64,000 bases of DNA from Tipula vernalis (Eukaryota > Arthropoda > Insecta > Diptera > Tipulidae): assembly GCA_958295665.1 (NCBI GenBank), contig OY282560.1:54808333-54872332 (forward strand), given 5' to 3'. The notes under the pieces are model-generated. The model made no database searches, was not told where the DNA came from, and worked only from the letters and a program-made list of their open reading frames with translations. Shown here piece by piece: positions 31,966 through 44,727 of the stretch. The translations under genes and the position numbers were made by a program. The number at the start of each line of letters is the position of its first letter. Position 1 is the stretch's first letter.

Positions 31966-33875
31966 TACTACATTTTTATTTTTGTTAGAAACTTCACAGA
32001 CATTTTTTTTGTTATTGATTAATTTGAGTCAAAATCTTCATGTCGGTCTTTTTGAAATTTCGAGTGATATTAAATTTCCCTAGGTGGTCAGAGACGATCT
32101 TGCAAGTTTCGAGTTCTCTTCAAAAATATATCTTGAGCAAACAGTAATGCATAATCCCGGAACCTGTAAATGTCTCCGCTTTACGAGAAAAACTCTTGAT
32201 ATAAATTCGACTGATATAAATTCGAGGAAAAGCCGTGAGACGTTTTGTTTATTTTTTTAAGCAAAATTTAAGTTTAGATATGTAAAATTTGGTTTATATA
32301 ACTTTTCAATAATTTAAAAAAAAAAAAATCAAAATAAAACGATCTGCGCAAGGTAAAAAAGTTCATCGGTAATTTTTCATTGTAAAATGTCTTTAAATTC
32401 TATAGATACGAATCTTACAGAAATAGATAAATCCGTTTAAAAGATTTCAATCCATTCCATCAATATTTATTTATCCCAATCACACAAAAAAAAAGAAAAA
32501 AAAAAATTCGTCTAGAAATGAAAATTCAATTTGAGACACAATAATTTTTCTTCTGTTCGCTCTATACAACATTCAGTCGTCTGTTTCCCTGTACTAGGTA
32601 CTACTATTCGAATGTAATTTATCCATCCATCCATCGCAAAAACATGATAAAGGAATAAAAAAAAAAAGTAAGACAAATATATTTATAAGACGGGGGTAAG
32701 GTAAATAAAATCATAAGATTTATTTACTTTTGTCGTAGGATTTTTATTTATTTATTTATAACAACAAAGATCGAACTTGATCAAAAGTTATTTATTTATA
32801 AAAACTAAGGTAAAAAAAAAAAAAAAAAACTTGTGTGTGTGCATAATAAAATTATAATCAAGAAGTCAGATTAACTGTCAGATTGAATTCATTTATACCG
32901 TACATTTAAGTTTTGTTGTAATTAAAAATGAATTAAACATAAATAATGAAATAGTCATTGAATAACATCAATTATAATTTAATTTAAATTGTATACGATG
33001 TACTCGTCTGCATACAGAAGCGCTTACGTATATTACAAGAGAACAGTCGATTGAAATTTTATATTGTAATTACGTGTGACAGATTTGTTCATGCTTGCTA
33101 TTATTATCTGTAATATGTATATAGGAGACAATTTCCAATAATGTGCATACTACTGGAATATTTTTATTATAGGATCAATATCGCTTATTGATATGTCATT
33201 CAATGGACAAGCTCAAATTTATTAATTCGAAGGGAAGTAAATTCTTCTTGTAACGATGCGGCCATATGGGCTTTCAAAAATATTGCATATCATAATAATT
33301 TTTTGAACTAAATTTTCAAAAGCTTATTAATCCGTAAGTTAAGCGTAATAAAATAAACTAAATTTAGATGGGATAAACTTCTTTTCACTAAATGCTATAC
33401 TAAGAACGCTTATTTAAAATAATAATTCCGATAAGCTCCTATTTCTAAAATATCAAGTCCCATGAACTATATGACATGATGACGCTTTGAATGCTGTAAT
33501 TGTTTTTTGTGGAATTTCAACTTGTTGTTCTTTATTGTTTCAAGTTGTAACCGGACAATTTTTTTTTTGGTTCACCCAGTAAATTTCTTTAAAAAAAAAA
33601 AAAAAAATTCTACATACTACCTTGATCAACAAGTTACCGGAATAATCACCGTGTGGCGCTCCCATCGTTCCAATTTGAGTTCTGTTTTTTTATTTTTAAG
33701 TTGGTACATCTGTTGTTGATATTTCCTCTAAATCTTAGCGTCATAGCTTGACATTTGCAAAAGTTACGTAGTCAAGAGTACATTATTTCCTCTCGGATGC
33801 TGAAACGCGTTATTTATATTTTCGATTTATCTGAATTTTTTAATTAAACGGAGTTGTTGTATCAATACTTTCAAT
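31966..33875. other. No gene; AT-rich, homopolymer-rich
   Basis: About 1.9 kb of low-complexity AT-rich DNA with A runs at 32318, 32486, 32814 and 33592. No recognisable protein or RNA gene. A 5' LTR of gypsy B might be expected near its right end, but no matching copy downstream of gypsy B was found by eye. Confidence 0.5.
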
Positions 33876-35440
33876 ATGGCGGAAGAAATTCTTAAACTTC
33901 CGATTGATATCGAATACTTGACATTAGACGAAATAATGGTCGAATGTATAATACGTGAAATTTCCGGTTAAGGAAGAGCTCAGCTCAGTTCACTAGGAGA
34001 TGATTTTAAGAGAGAAAGCGAAGGTACCAAGCAACGTCCTGAGAGAGCTCATTTGGCTGCACGGAAATCTCCGAAGAAAGAGTTTAAATTTTGTTTAGCA
34101 GCGTGCTCTAATCTTAAAAACGATTTGCTTACGATGTTAAATAATCGAACCGATGAGTTGTTTTTTGGTCTTAGTTCCAGACTTTTGCTAATTGTCTATC
34201 GTGCTAAACGATTGGCTTGTTCATCGCCTACGTTTGTAAATCAAGCAACTGCTGTCGTATATTCATGTGTTAAACTATTACATGCCACTAGAGAAGAGAA
34301 TCCACCAGATGATTTGGAACAATCTTTAAACCAAGCAATGTCTGAATTTGAAGGTAACGACAATCTTGAAACTGATACACCAACTGAAAAAGTTAAGGAA
34401 TTGGAAGGAACAGAGATGCAACCAGGGGTTCCTCCGCATTCAAAACAAGAAACAGAACAAGGTGCATATTCGAATATTTCAGCTTCTCAAGCGGATATGG
34501 CCCTTTTCAAGGAGCTTTCTAGTAGATTTTCACTAGTTGATACACCAAATACCTCGTTTGTTATTCCTAAACTAAACACTCGATTAACTGCTACGCCTAT
34601 CGTTGACAATACGAAACAAATGCCTAATGTTCATTTTGCTTCAAATGATAAAAAGATTGACAGGCGAACATCAACAAGTGAAAAAGTAAATTGTACACCC
34701 CCACATAAATGGAATATAGAGTTTGACGGGTCCTCTACCTCCCAGCCCGCCGAAAGATTTTTATTCCGAGAAGAACGGTTAGCTAACTCAAACAATGTTC
34801 CGCTCTATCGATTAGTGGATGATCTGAATTTGTTATTGCGGAAAACGGCTTGGGACTGGTATTGGTCTTTTATCGAACGCCGGGGTGACGTCACTTGGCA
34901 AGAGCTTAAAGCAGCATTCTTACTTCGTTTCCAGAATCGGCGATCCGATCTAGAAGTTCTGCAATCTATATTTGCAAGGAAACAGAATCCTTTAAAGAAT
35001 TTTATTCTGCCATACTTAGCGATTCGTTATCTTTAGGGGAACCTTTATCGGACAATCAATTTTTTCCTATTTTACAAGAAAATATAAGTTTCTCACTTCA
35101 ATCCCGATTAGCTGGTGAACATTTCGAGTCAGTAGGCATCCTTGTAAATAAATGTATCGATATAGAGGATGCTTGGAGGCGTTTGAATGAACAAAAAGCA
35201 CAACGAAGATGGGCCCCGAGCTCGCGCCTCATAACTACGGTGAAGTGTTTAATCAAGGTTCCTCAAACTCCACACGTCAAGTATTTAGTGAACAACAAGC
35301 TCTGTCAAACACAAATAATTTTCCACATTTCGCGTCACATGTTCCTGTTGACAGAGAACATAGTATTTGAAGTATTAACAGAACAGAACGCAGAAAATGA
35401 AGCATCCTGGAGGCGTTCATTTCCATCCCAGTGTTTCTAG
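33876..35440 (+). pseudogene. Gypsy B gag, frame-broken
   Basis: The start at 33876 (MAEEILKLPIDIEY) corresponds to the gypsy C start. An in-frame stop sits at 33969-33971, and the frame then continues through RPERAHLAARKSPKK to 35036. The conserved capsid-like segment is KWNIEFDGS, then RLVDDLNLLLRKTAWDWYW and VTWQELKAAFLLRFQN. After 35036 the C-terminal gag (NENISFSLQSRLAGE-like text, CIDIEDAWRRLNEQ) is in other frames. No zinc knuckle is seen. Gag forms the particle that encloses element RNA. Confidence 0.78.
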
Positions 35441-35689
35441 GAAATCAGTCGAAGACGCGGCGAGCAATACCTGCCCCGAACTTGTCAGAAGGAAATAAGT
35501 ATCAATAATTCTATAAACCGTAAGGCGGCTTGTAGTTCCTCACATAATGAAACTACTAATTTACGAAACATTATTCCATCTAATGAAAATCCTACGTGTC
35601 AGATTTCTATTCAACAAAAATATAACGAAACACGAATTAATTCTTTAGTCAAGTCAAATTCTAAATCTGTTCGTTATTGGGCTTTTAAG

Positions 35690-37589
35690 AAACATTTGAA
35701 ATACAAAGTTGTAGGGTCGTTATTCAATGTTCAAGAAGATAGACGACCTTATGCCGATGTAATTTTAGATGGTGCGCTTTATAAGGGCATTTCTCCGGCG
35801 GTACAAAGAGACATTGACTCTGAAATCAAAAGAATGCTAAGACTTGGTGTAATTGAAGAAAGCCAAAGTCCTGGTCATCGCCAATTATGCTTTGGTCCGA
35901 TCAGGCAGTTGATGCATTTAACCATCTTAAAATAGCTTTAACTTCTGCGCCAGTCCTTCGTAATCCAAATTTCAATAAAAAAATTTATATTCAGTGTGAT
36001 GCTAGCAATTGTGGAATCGGCAGCGTGCTATTCCAGAAGACGGATGATGATGATGAGTATCCTATTGCTTTCTTCTCACATAAATTGAATTCTGCGCAAA
36101 AGAAATACAGTGTGACTGAGCTTGAATGTCTCGCTTCGGTCATGAGCGTGAAAAAATTTAGACCGTATATTGAAGGTTACTCATTTACCATCATAACCGA
36201 CCATTCAAGTCTAAAATGGTTAATGGAGCAGAGAGACTTATCAGGACGTCTAGCGAGATGAAGCCTAAAGTTGCAAGGGTTTAATTTTAACATTGAATAC
36301 CGCAAAGGCTCTCTCAACGTAGTGCCTGATAGTCTCTCACGATCTATTATCGATTCTTTAAGTTCATCTTTGAATCCGGACAATGACTTGCAAATTCCAC
36401 CTCTTCATATCGATTTAGATTCAGCCGCATTTTGTGAAGCTGATTATTTAAAGAAATTATCCGTTCTTAAACAATCAGGCAACTCCAAGACGAACTTCAA
36501 AATTAACGACGGAAAGTTATTCATTCTTTCATCCAATTCTATTGATTCTGATAATATTGAATTTTATCACTGGAAATTGGTAGTTCCTCAGTCCCTTACA
36601 AATTAATTAATTGTACAAGCTCATAACCCACCTAGCGGTTCACATATGGGCTATGAGAAAACCTTAGAATTTTTGAGACGTCAATTTCATTGGATCACCA
36701 TGTCAAGAGACGTCCGGCAATATGTTATCAACTGCGATCGTTGTAAGGCCATAAAACCCACAAACCACTTGACTTGACCAGTAATGGGAGATTATCATGA
36801 AATCAATACCGCGTTTCAAAAACTTTACATCGATTTTCTTGGCTCCTATCCGCGTAGCAAATCTGGCAATTCTTACCTACTCATTGTGTTGGATAAGTAT
36901 ACCAAATTTGTTTGTTTAGAACCATTACGCACAGCATCCGCTCATCATGTGGTTAACTTTCTCAGCAAACGTGTATTCAATGTGTTTGGAGTGCCTGAGT
37001 TTTTGTTCTGTGATAACGGACCCCAATTTCGGTCTCAAATGTTGCATGACTTTCCGAATAAATTCGGTGTAACACATCAATTCACTCCGAACTATTCTTC
37101 TCAGTAAAACGCATCGGAGAGAGTGAATCGTACTGTCATTTCAGCAATTCGAGCATATGTGCATGATAATCATCGAGATTGGGATGTACATTTAGAAGAA
37201 ATTGGTTATTCCATGAGGAACTTTGTTCATAGTGCTACAGGATTCTCACCATTTTTCCTCGTTTTAGACATCACATGGTGACACATAATTATGTCGCTAT
37301 CAAAAACACTTCCGATCGATTGTTTAACATCCGGCAAATAGTTTCCGCACAGCTTAAAGATGCACACCGCTGTAATGCCAGCAGGTATAATCTACGAACA
37401 AGAATACGTAAATTCTATCCGGGTCAACAAGTTTTCGTGAGAAATTTTGTTAAAAGCAACGCTGGAGAAAATTTTGCATCGAAGCTCGCTCCAAAGCCGA
37501 AAAAGCTGCAACAGTGTATTTCTAGGAAGTCTGCAACGGTTATCTTTACCTTAACGATAGCTTTCCGTTACAAACTCTTGACTTATTAA
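35690..37589 (+). pseudogene. Gypsy B pol remnant: RNase H and integrase
   Basis: LFNVQEDRRPYADVILDGAL is a protease N-terminal strand, cut before the active site. RNase H at 35887-36261 retains IQCDASNCGIGSVL (Asp), VTELECLASV (Glu) and IITDHSSLKWLM (Asp). Linker and integrase follow: HNPPSGSHMGYEKTL and CDRCKAIK (zinc motif), FIDFLGSYPRSKSGN (Asp), FCDNGPQFRS (Asp), NASERVNRTV (Glu). In-frame stops occur at 36259, 36604, 36776 and 37105. A C-terminal chromodomain-like region was not recognised. No RT active site exists in this copy. Confidence 0.82.
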
Positions 37590-38617
37590 AATAGGTCTTA
37601 GTGCCTTTTGTTCAACCTTGTGAACAGTTTTTTATACATTTGCAGAAATTAGATATGCACTATATGCACTATATTGCATCTTTTTTTATATATATTTTTT
37701 ATTGTCAGCAGTTTTTACCTATAAATTTGTACAAATTACATTAATTATATAATTAATTTACAATTAGCATATTTTTATACTGTTGTTGTAAAAGATATAA
37801 TATTTTTTGTATATAAGAAACAACGCAAACAAATAAAATTTAGTGTTTATAAGTAAACTCAACAAGACGTTATTTTTGTCCAGCACTGACCAACGGTAAG
37901 CGGAAAATAACGTTGAAACAAACGTTCAAACAACCGTTGAAAATGTAGACCGTAATTTAAAGTAGTTGGATACACCTTACTATACAACATGTTTGTACAG
38001 GGCTTGTAAAAGATTGTTAAGGTTACAAAATAGAACTTTAGACCTAAAATTAAAATAGATTTACCTATATGCCTTTAATACGGCTGTGAAGTTGGTCCTA
38101 AAAATTGGCTTTCCTGAGACTGTATTAATAAGAATAATAAATCTCTCGTTATTACGATTGGGTCGTGTTGGATTTCATCAACAAAAACAATTTGGATTAA
38201 CCATGGCATTACCCTGTGTCGACGCATAGATGGACAACTTGTAAACAACAGAATAAAACACTACAACACTACAAATTTATTATTATTTATTGTTATTGAA
38301 ACATTATAACAATGTGATGAACTTGGATATATTACACCATTTAAAAATTTGGAAGTGGAACTACTCTAATCGATGCATACTTCATTGTAAACTGTCATTT
38401 TTTTATATAAGCTATTTGCTTGAAAAAAAAAATATTAACGGAGTTGCAGTTTAGAGGTCGAACAGAGGACATTGTATCTAAAATTAAATAAAAGAAAAAA
38501 ATAATAAAAAATTATAACGTTAAATTGAGCGTCTGAAAAATTTAGGGCAGGATTTTATTTTTTATTTTGGGTTTACGACGTGATACATATTTTGAAAAAG
38601 GGGCTTGCAGACGTGTG
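37590..38617. other. No gene; AT-rich downstream of gypsy B
   Basis: It might include degenerate 3' LTR sequence of gypsy B (a T-rich run at 37680, then AACAAATAAAATTTAGTG near 37850), but no partner was found. Otherwise nothing recognised. Confidence 0.45.
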
Positions 38618-41600
38618 TTAGGTTAGGTTAGGTTAGGTTGGAGTGGCTGCTTACGCACACTTAGACCGGTGACGGTCCATTGTGATACCACAGGATGTAT
38701 CGCCTTTTACCCCTATTGGTACCATTTCGGGCTACTTATGTAGCGTAAGACGTCCCGCACTTTACTGTTTTCGAGATCCGAGAGGCAGTCCATCTTGAAC
38801 TTACCTAAGTGTTTGTGCCTTCTGAGAGCCAATGCTGGACACGAGCAAAGGAAGTGGACCAACGTCTCTTCCTCCTCTTCGCCCAAGCAGCTTCTGCAGA
38901 AGTCATTAGCCTCCAGACCCAGCCTTCTTGCATGTTCTCCAAAAAGGCAGTGTCCCGTGAGAATTCCTACGACCGTTCTTAATTCACGTCTGCGTAAGGA
39001 TATTAATGCCCTAGTGCGCCCCAAGTTCAGCTTTGGCCAAACTTGTCTTGCAACTCTACAGGTGAGGGTGTTAGACCACCTTTCCCCCGCTGAGTATAGC
39101 GCCTGCTTCCCAAGTGCTTATCTCTGCGCTGTGATAGGCCTCCCCAGACTTGCCTATTCCTTTTGCAGCTGGAGAGTCGTACCATGCCTAGCAAGTTCAT
39201 CTGCCCTGCAGTTCTCCATGACGCCCGAGTGACCTGGGACCCAGACTACCTGGATGTTGAAATGCTCACCCATCTCATTTAGAGATGAGTGACAACTCAA
39301 CGCCACCCGTGACGCCAAAGACACCGATTCTAACGACCGGATCGCCGCTTGACTGTCCACATAGATTGTGATATCGTCTGAGGATAACACATTATGCTTC
39401 AACCACGTCATGACCTCCTCAATCGCTACGACTTCAGCTTGGTACACGCTGCAGTAATCAGGGAGACGAACAGAAATATTTACATTTAATTTGTCACAGA
39501 ATACTCCAGCTCCTACTTTGCCGTCTAGCTTGGAGCCATCTGTGAAGAATTGCAACGCTTCGGTTTCCAATAACGGTCTATCCCTCCAGGATTCCCTTGA
39601 AGGGAAGCAGGTCTGAAATCGCTTCTCGAAGCGTAAAGTAGGTTTAATGTAGTCAAGATTCGCCAGCTCATCCTTCAACGATCTGACTATAGTAGAGTGT
39701 CCTATACTAAGACACCTCCACTGAGAGACGGCTGCAAGTCGTACAGCCGTATTTGCCGCCATCTGTTTGCCAAAAATGTCGACCGAAAGAAGGTGCAACA
39801 TAACCTCTTTATGCACTTGTCGGTGTCGACCTCAATGCCCCGCTAACAAGCATACAGGCCGTTCTTTGCACTCTCTCAAACTTACTTTTGTAAGTTACCT
39901 TATCCAGAGCTGGCCACCAAACACCCACTCCGTACATGAGTACAGGTCTCACTACGGCGGTGTAGAGCCAGTGTACTAGCTCGGGCTTCAGACCCCATCT
40001 ATGACCAATGGGGTTCCTACAGGAGTACAAAGCAATAGTAGCTTTGTTTATTCTCTCCAACATGTTGGGCTTCCAACTAAGCTTACTGTCCAAGATAATG
40101 CCCAGATATCTAGCTCTATCAGTAAAAGCAAGTCTCGTGCCATTTAAGGTAGGAGGGACAACTACCGGGATTTTGTATTTCTTAGTAAAGAGTACCAGCT
40201 CTGTTTTGGACGGGTTAATACCAAGGCCACATTTGCCAGCCCATTTCGTAACGATGGTAAGCGCATTCTGCATTACGTCTACAATCGTGCCAGGAATTTT
40301 CCGGTAACAGCTAAAGCTACGTCATCTGCGTACGCGATAACTCCAATACCCTCTCTCTCCAATTCAACTAGTAACCCGTTTACCACTATGTTCCAGAGAA
40401 GAGGGGACAGAACCCCCCCCCCCCCTGCGGAGTTCCCCTAGTTACTCGCCTCTTGATGGTGGAGTCCCCCAACTTCGAGCTAACAATCCTGCTTCCCAGC
40501 ATATAATTGATTAACCCTATCAGAGGAACGTCCACCTCCAAAAATAACAATCCCTCCTTGATTGCCTCCGCTTTCACATTATTAAATGCGCCTTCTATAT
40601 CCAGGAAGGCCACCAAAGAGAATTCCTTCGAATTAATCGATTTCTCAATGGTAGACACCAAGGCGTGCAGAGCAGTGTCCACAGATCTACCCATTGTGTA
40701 CGCATGCTGAGACGATGCCCACTTCCTGGCACCTATTTTATCTCTGATGTATACATCCAGCAGCCTCTCCAAGGTTTTCAAAAGAAAGGATGATAGAGTT
40801 ATTGGTTTTAGGTCCTTAGGATAGACATGTGAGCTTTTTCCCGCTTGTATGAACACCACATTGACCTCCGTCCAGTACCTAGGAATATAGCCCAGCTTCA
40901 AACACCCTTTGAATATAGCTTCCAGGTGGGGAAGAATAATTACTGAGTTGTTTTGAAGTTCCGCTGGTATAATTTGATCCGGACCAGCAGATTTAAATGG
41001 TTTAAAACCCCTCAGTGCCCATAGGATCCGTTTTCTGGTTACGATATCCTCTGTGGTTACTGACAGTGATTCCTGATGATTACTACGCACCAAAAGGTCT
41101 TCAAAGCTCCCTGGGAAGTGTGTCTCGAAGAGAAGCTCCAGAGATTCTCCACTAGAAGCTGTCCAAGATCCGTCCGGTTTTATCAAAAAACTAGGACTAG
41201 ATGTACTTTTGGAAAGAATCTTCCTAAGGCGGGAGGTTTCGGATACCTCTTCCATATTATCACAGAAGATTCTCCAAGACCTCCTTTGTGTCTTTCTTAA
41301 TTCTTTCTTATAAGTTCCAAGTTTCTCCTTATAGGAGTCCCAATCCTGAGCCCCTCTTGTATTTTTGGCTCTATTAAAGGCTGTCCTACAAGCCTTCCGA
41401 TAAGGTCCTAGTTCCCTGGACCACCATACCGGTTTTTGTATACCCTTAGGCTTAGCCAGTGGGCAGACAGCACGAAAGGGTCGGTTGCATGCGCTAGCAA
41501 CGCTAGCCACCATGTCCTCCAGCTCCCCAACGGTCGTCGGGGGCTCCATAGCCCTCGTCGGTAACATTTCCTCCAATAATTCCCCATATTTGCTCCAGTT

Positions 41601-41978
41601 GGTCCTTTTAGGGTTCCTGAAGGCTTTCCGAGTAGCAGGGTGAATATCGAGGCCATAGGTTAAATATCGATGATCAGAAAAGGAGTGTTCCTTATCCACC
41701 CTCCAATTTTTAACCATATGAAGAATATTATTTGAGGCAAGGGTCACGTCTAGAACCTCCTGCTTGTTACTAGTAATAAATGTGGATTCCCGCCCAAAAT
41801 TACACACTGAAAGGTTAGTACTCATCAAATAATCAAAAAGCGACTTACCTCTTTCATTAATGTCCGTGCTTCCCCAGATAGTGTGATGCGCATTAGCATC
41901 CACTCCCAGTACCACACCTACCTTTGATTGTTCCGCTTTACGGATCAGCTCCTCCAGGTTATCCGGAGGAACCTCCTG
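38618..41978 (-). mobile_element. LINE copy C: 5'-truncated, best preserved copy
   Basis: Minus strand. The 3' end at 38618 is a (TTAGG)4 tract in plus-strand text, (CCTAA)n in sense. Homology with copy A ends at AGGAGGTTCCTCC (41978), inside the endonuclease, so it is 5'-truncated in the way typical of LINE insertions. It abuts a short leader of gypsy C, 43 bp before the gag ATG. No clear target duplication was seen. It is the only copy with an intact YADD RT box and a long undisrupted frame (41915-40386). Confidence 0.88.
38713..41975 (-). pseudogene. LINE copy C ORF2: C-terminal endonuclease, complete RT, RNase H, CCHC
   Basis: A single frame at 41915-40386 covers the endonuclease C-half (GVDANAHHTIWGSTDINE, FSDHRYLTY), linker and RT fingers/palm (PITLSSFLLKTLERLL, FLDIEGAFNNVKAEA, RGTPQGG). 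A C-run (40413-40424, G in sense) shifts the frame. The catalytic YADD lies at 40332-40321. The thumb is at 40273-39809. RNase H at 39816-39154 has Asp, Glu, Asp and Asp (FFTDGSKLDG, AEVVAIEEV, IYVDSQAAI, NCRADELAR). The CCHC end is at 39024-38713 (CRSCLGEEEEETLVHF). Only about three frame changes, so this is the youngest copy besides A. Confidence 0.88.
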
Positions 41979-42020
41979 TTTTTGCTCTTAAGTCTCTTTA
42001 ATATTTTTTTTTTTATTACG

Positions 42021-43503
42021 ATGGAAGCCGAACATTTAACTCCGGGTGAGTTTGAGGTTGAATGTGTATTTCGAAAACTGCAAAGTGACCCTATGTCTAA
42101 TTTGACGACTTTAGAAAAATTATTAAGAGACGAGGACCAACATCCCACTATTAAACCAAGTCGCGCACATTTAGCAGCGACAAAAAGACCTCAGGACGAG
42201 ATCCGTATTTGTAACAATAAGTTGGTCGAACATAGGAATGACATATCTGGAATAACTATGACTGAAGATATTAAGCCCGAGTCCGTAGCACGCACAAATT
42301 CTAGAATTTTCCACGTAATAGAACAGTTGAGCCGGTTATCATCTACTAGCCGCAAATATAAACAACAATGCATTGATCTCAGAGATATAGCAATTCAAAT
42401 AAAAGACAGTAACAAATCTCTTGCTGAGGATACTCCCGATATAAACAAAACTATAGCAGAATTAAACGGTAATACCGGTTTACCTGCCAACGAAGTGCTG
42501 ACTTCTGAAGATGAAAATAACGAAGATGAGTGTTTAAAACAACCAACAACTTTAGAAAGGGAACCGAAATCCGCGGAAACGTCGATTCCCCACGGTAATT
42601 CTCCGTCGATGCACTCAAATAAAAATGTCATAAACAATAACCCTGTTCCACCTTCAGATCAAATTCCGTTACGTACAAACATACCGACATATACAACAAA
42701 CTTACCCGATGCTTATCATTTCAATACTACACCAATCGAGACCCATTTAGTGCGTTACCCACCAGCTACAAAATGGAATCTTTCATTTGATGGTTCACCC
42801 GATGGGTTGTCGATTGAAGGGTTTATTTTTCGGTTCGAACATCTTTCACGGCATTACAGAATACCTGACAATAATTTATTTTATGAAGTAGTCACTATTT
42901 TAGGGCGAATTGCGCTAAACTGGTACTGGTGCCAGTTGAAATTAAACCCTAACATTTCGTGGAGCCAACTAAAACTTGGTTTAATTGAAAGATCGAAGAA
43001 CTGTTCTCGATGTTAGACATATGATCGATTCTCGCAAGCAAAAAGTTAAAGAATCGTTCATGGTATTCTATAATGAAATCCAGTCGTTAACCTTGCATTA
43101 TCGCATTCCGCCGTCAGATACTGAAATTCTACATGTCCTTCGGAGAAATATGAGGTTGGGATTACAAAATGCATTGGCCGATAGAGAAATACATTCTATT
43201 AATGAATTAGTAAGGTGTTGGGTCGCACTAGAAGATTCATGGAAGCGAACAAACTACGAGCCTAAAATAGTTTGCACTCGCAAATACGTCAATGAATTAG
43301 AGACTAATTGTTTCACTAGCAACGGTCGAAATATCGGCGCTGCCTCGCAGGATGGGGTGGTCCAAACTTCTGATGGTGTTCAGCTTAATTCTCTACGAGA
43401 CGAAGTAGCGCCTATGTCTTTCAAGCAAAAGCCTTTGTCAAATCAGTTACCAAACCAAACCCAGCAAAATAATCGGAACAATAGAAATGTTGATATGTTA
43501 TAA
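42021..43503 (+). pseudogene. Gypsy C gag, one frameshift
   Basis: The ATG at 42021 (MEAEHLTPGEFEVE) is chosen over an upstream in-frame ATG at 41928, which lies in LINE copy C. Conserved features: KPSRAHLAATKRP near residue 45, matching RPERAHLAARK in gypsy B; an acidic middle; then KWNLSFDGSPDG and FEHLSRHYRIP, NWYWCQLKLNPNISWSQLK. A frame change near 43005 leads to the C-terminal half (43000-43503; FYNEIQSLTLHYRIPPSD, RRNMRLGLQNALADRE, VALEDSWKR). The gypsy A capsid segment MRRNMRPGLQDKLV aligns with it. The frame ends just before the zinc knuckle. Confidence 0.82.
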
Positions 43504-44487
43504 TAATATGTTGGAATTGTCATGACATTGGACATGGCTTCTTTGATTGTACCACGCCAATTAATAAAGTCTTCTGCTTTGGATGTGGGCGACCAGACAT
43601 CCTTAAACCAAACTGTTTCAGATGTCAGGGAAACGAGCAACCGAGGTTTCAGGGTACTGGGAATGGATTTCCTCGGCAGAGAATTCAAACACCCAGAACA
43701 CAAACCGTCGAACAGGTGCCGAATTCAAATCAAAACCATGTACAGAGAACCCAGAACAATCTTTAAATCTCTTAAAGAATACCTGGATCCTATACACCAA
43801 TTCGAGAATGCTGCTCTGCAGAATTTTTCGGTAATAGAAGGGAAAATTTATATCAATATCTCCAAAAATCCTGCATCAAGCGTCACCGGTTTACCTACCT
43901 GGAAGCTGTACGTACCATTGCAACTAGTGTCTAATCTCATATCTTTGGCTCACAACCCTCCTCTTTCTGCGGGTAAACAAATTCATATGGAAAGATGTAT
44001 GCAACATCTCTTTATGGATTATCTGGATCCTTACCCAAGGTCAAAACATGGAAACTCTTTTCTGTTTATTGTTCTAGATTCATTCAGCAAATATGTTTTC
44101 CTAAAACCTATGAGGCACGCTTTATCGACTGATGTATGCAGAGTACTGGAAAATGAAATTTTTAAATGTTTTTCTGTGCCTGAAACTATACCATCCGAAT
44201 ATGGACCTCAGTTTACCTCTAAAAACCTGCATAATCTTTTACAAAAATACGGTGTAAAACATATGCGCACACCCAAATATTCTCCTCAATCGAACTCTTC
44301 GGAGAGAGTGAATCGGTCCATCCTTGCGGCCATAAGGGCATATATTGCGGACGATCATCAAAATTGTGATATAAATATTCCCGATATTACTTGTGCACTT
44401 CGGAACGTCGTTCACTCATCCACACATTTTTCTCCCCATTTCGTTCTATTTGGACAACATATGATCATGCATGGTTGCGAATATTAA
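43504..44487 (+). pseudogene. Gypsy C zinc knuckle joined to integrase
   Basis: Traces of C-x2-C-x4-H-x4-C (CWNCHDIGHGFFDC in one frame near 43510) and a second Cys cluster are followed, after a broken stretch, by the integrase linker (LPTWKLYVPLQLVSNLISLA, HNPPLSAG). The His/Cys zinc motif is shortened, because KTLxxxRRxxYWP-type text is missing. The core follows: FMDYLDPYPRSKHGN (Asp), then IPSEYGPQFTS, where the second catalytic Asp is replaced by Glu, and SSERVNRSI (Glu). The ORF is otherwise open for 321 codons. Confidence 0.8.
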
Positions 44488-44727
44488 CTTTTACAACAAC
44501 TAAACTTAACGAACGAGAGAGAGGTGTCAGCACAGTAAAATTAAATTTATAAATTTGTCTATTTAGAATTATATACTTATCTTGATAACATCATTAATTT
44601 ATTCGCATGAAATAAGGAACTTGAATTAATTTGATTTTAATTTAATTGAATTTGTAAAGCTCTTGCTTTTATTTGTTTACATTATATTTAATGACATTTT
44701 AATTATCTAAATTTATACTTTGCAAAT

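Larger units (their letters stand above)
33876..37589 (+). mobile_element. Gypsy copy B: Ty3/gypsy relic lacking protease and most of RT
   Basis: Plus strand: gag from 33876, remnants of protease N-terminus and RT N-terminus near 35700-35870, RNase H from about 35890, integrase from about 36610. Two internal joins are visible near 35787 and 35875: sequence before a protease DSGA would occur runs straight into an RT-like EIKRMLRLGVIEES, which jumps to the RT/RNase H boundary. No convincing LTR pair was found. Same lineage as gypsy A and C by gag and integrase. Confidence 0.82.
41979..44487 (+). mobile_element. Gypsy copy C: Ty3/gypsy relic lacking protease, RT and RNase H
   Basis: A short leader begins where LINE copy C ends. 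Gag starts at 42021, a zinc-knuckle region lies near 43510-43640, and a broken stretch then joins directly to the pre-integrase linker and integrase, ending at 44487. Protease, RT and RNase H are all absent. Same lineage as gypsy A and B. No LTR pair was found; the left end may have been removed when LINE C inserted. Confidence 0.82.
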
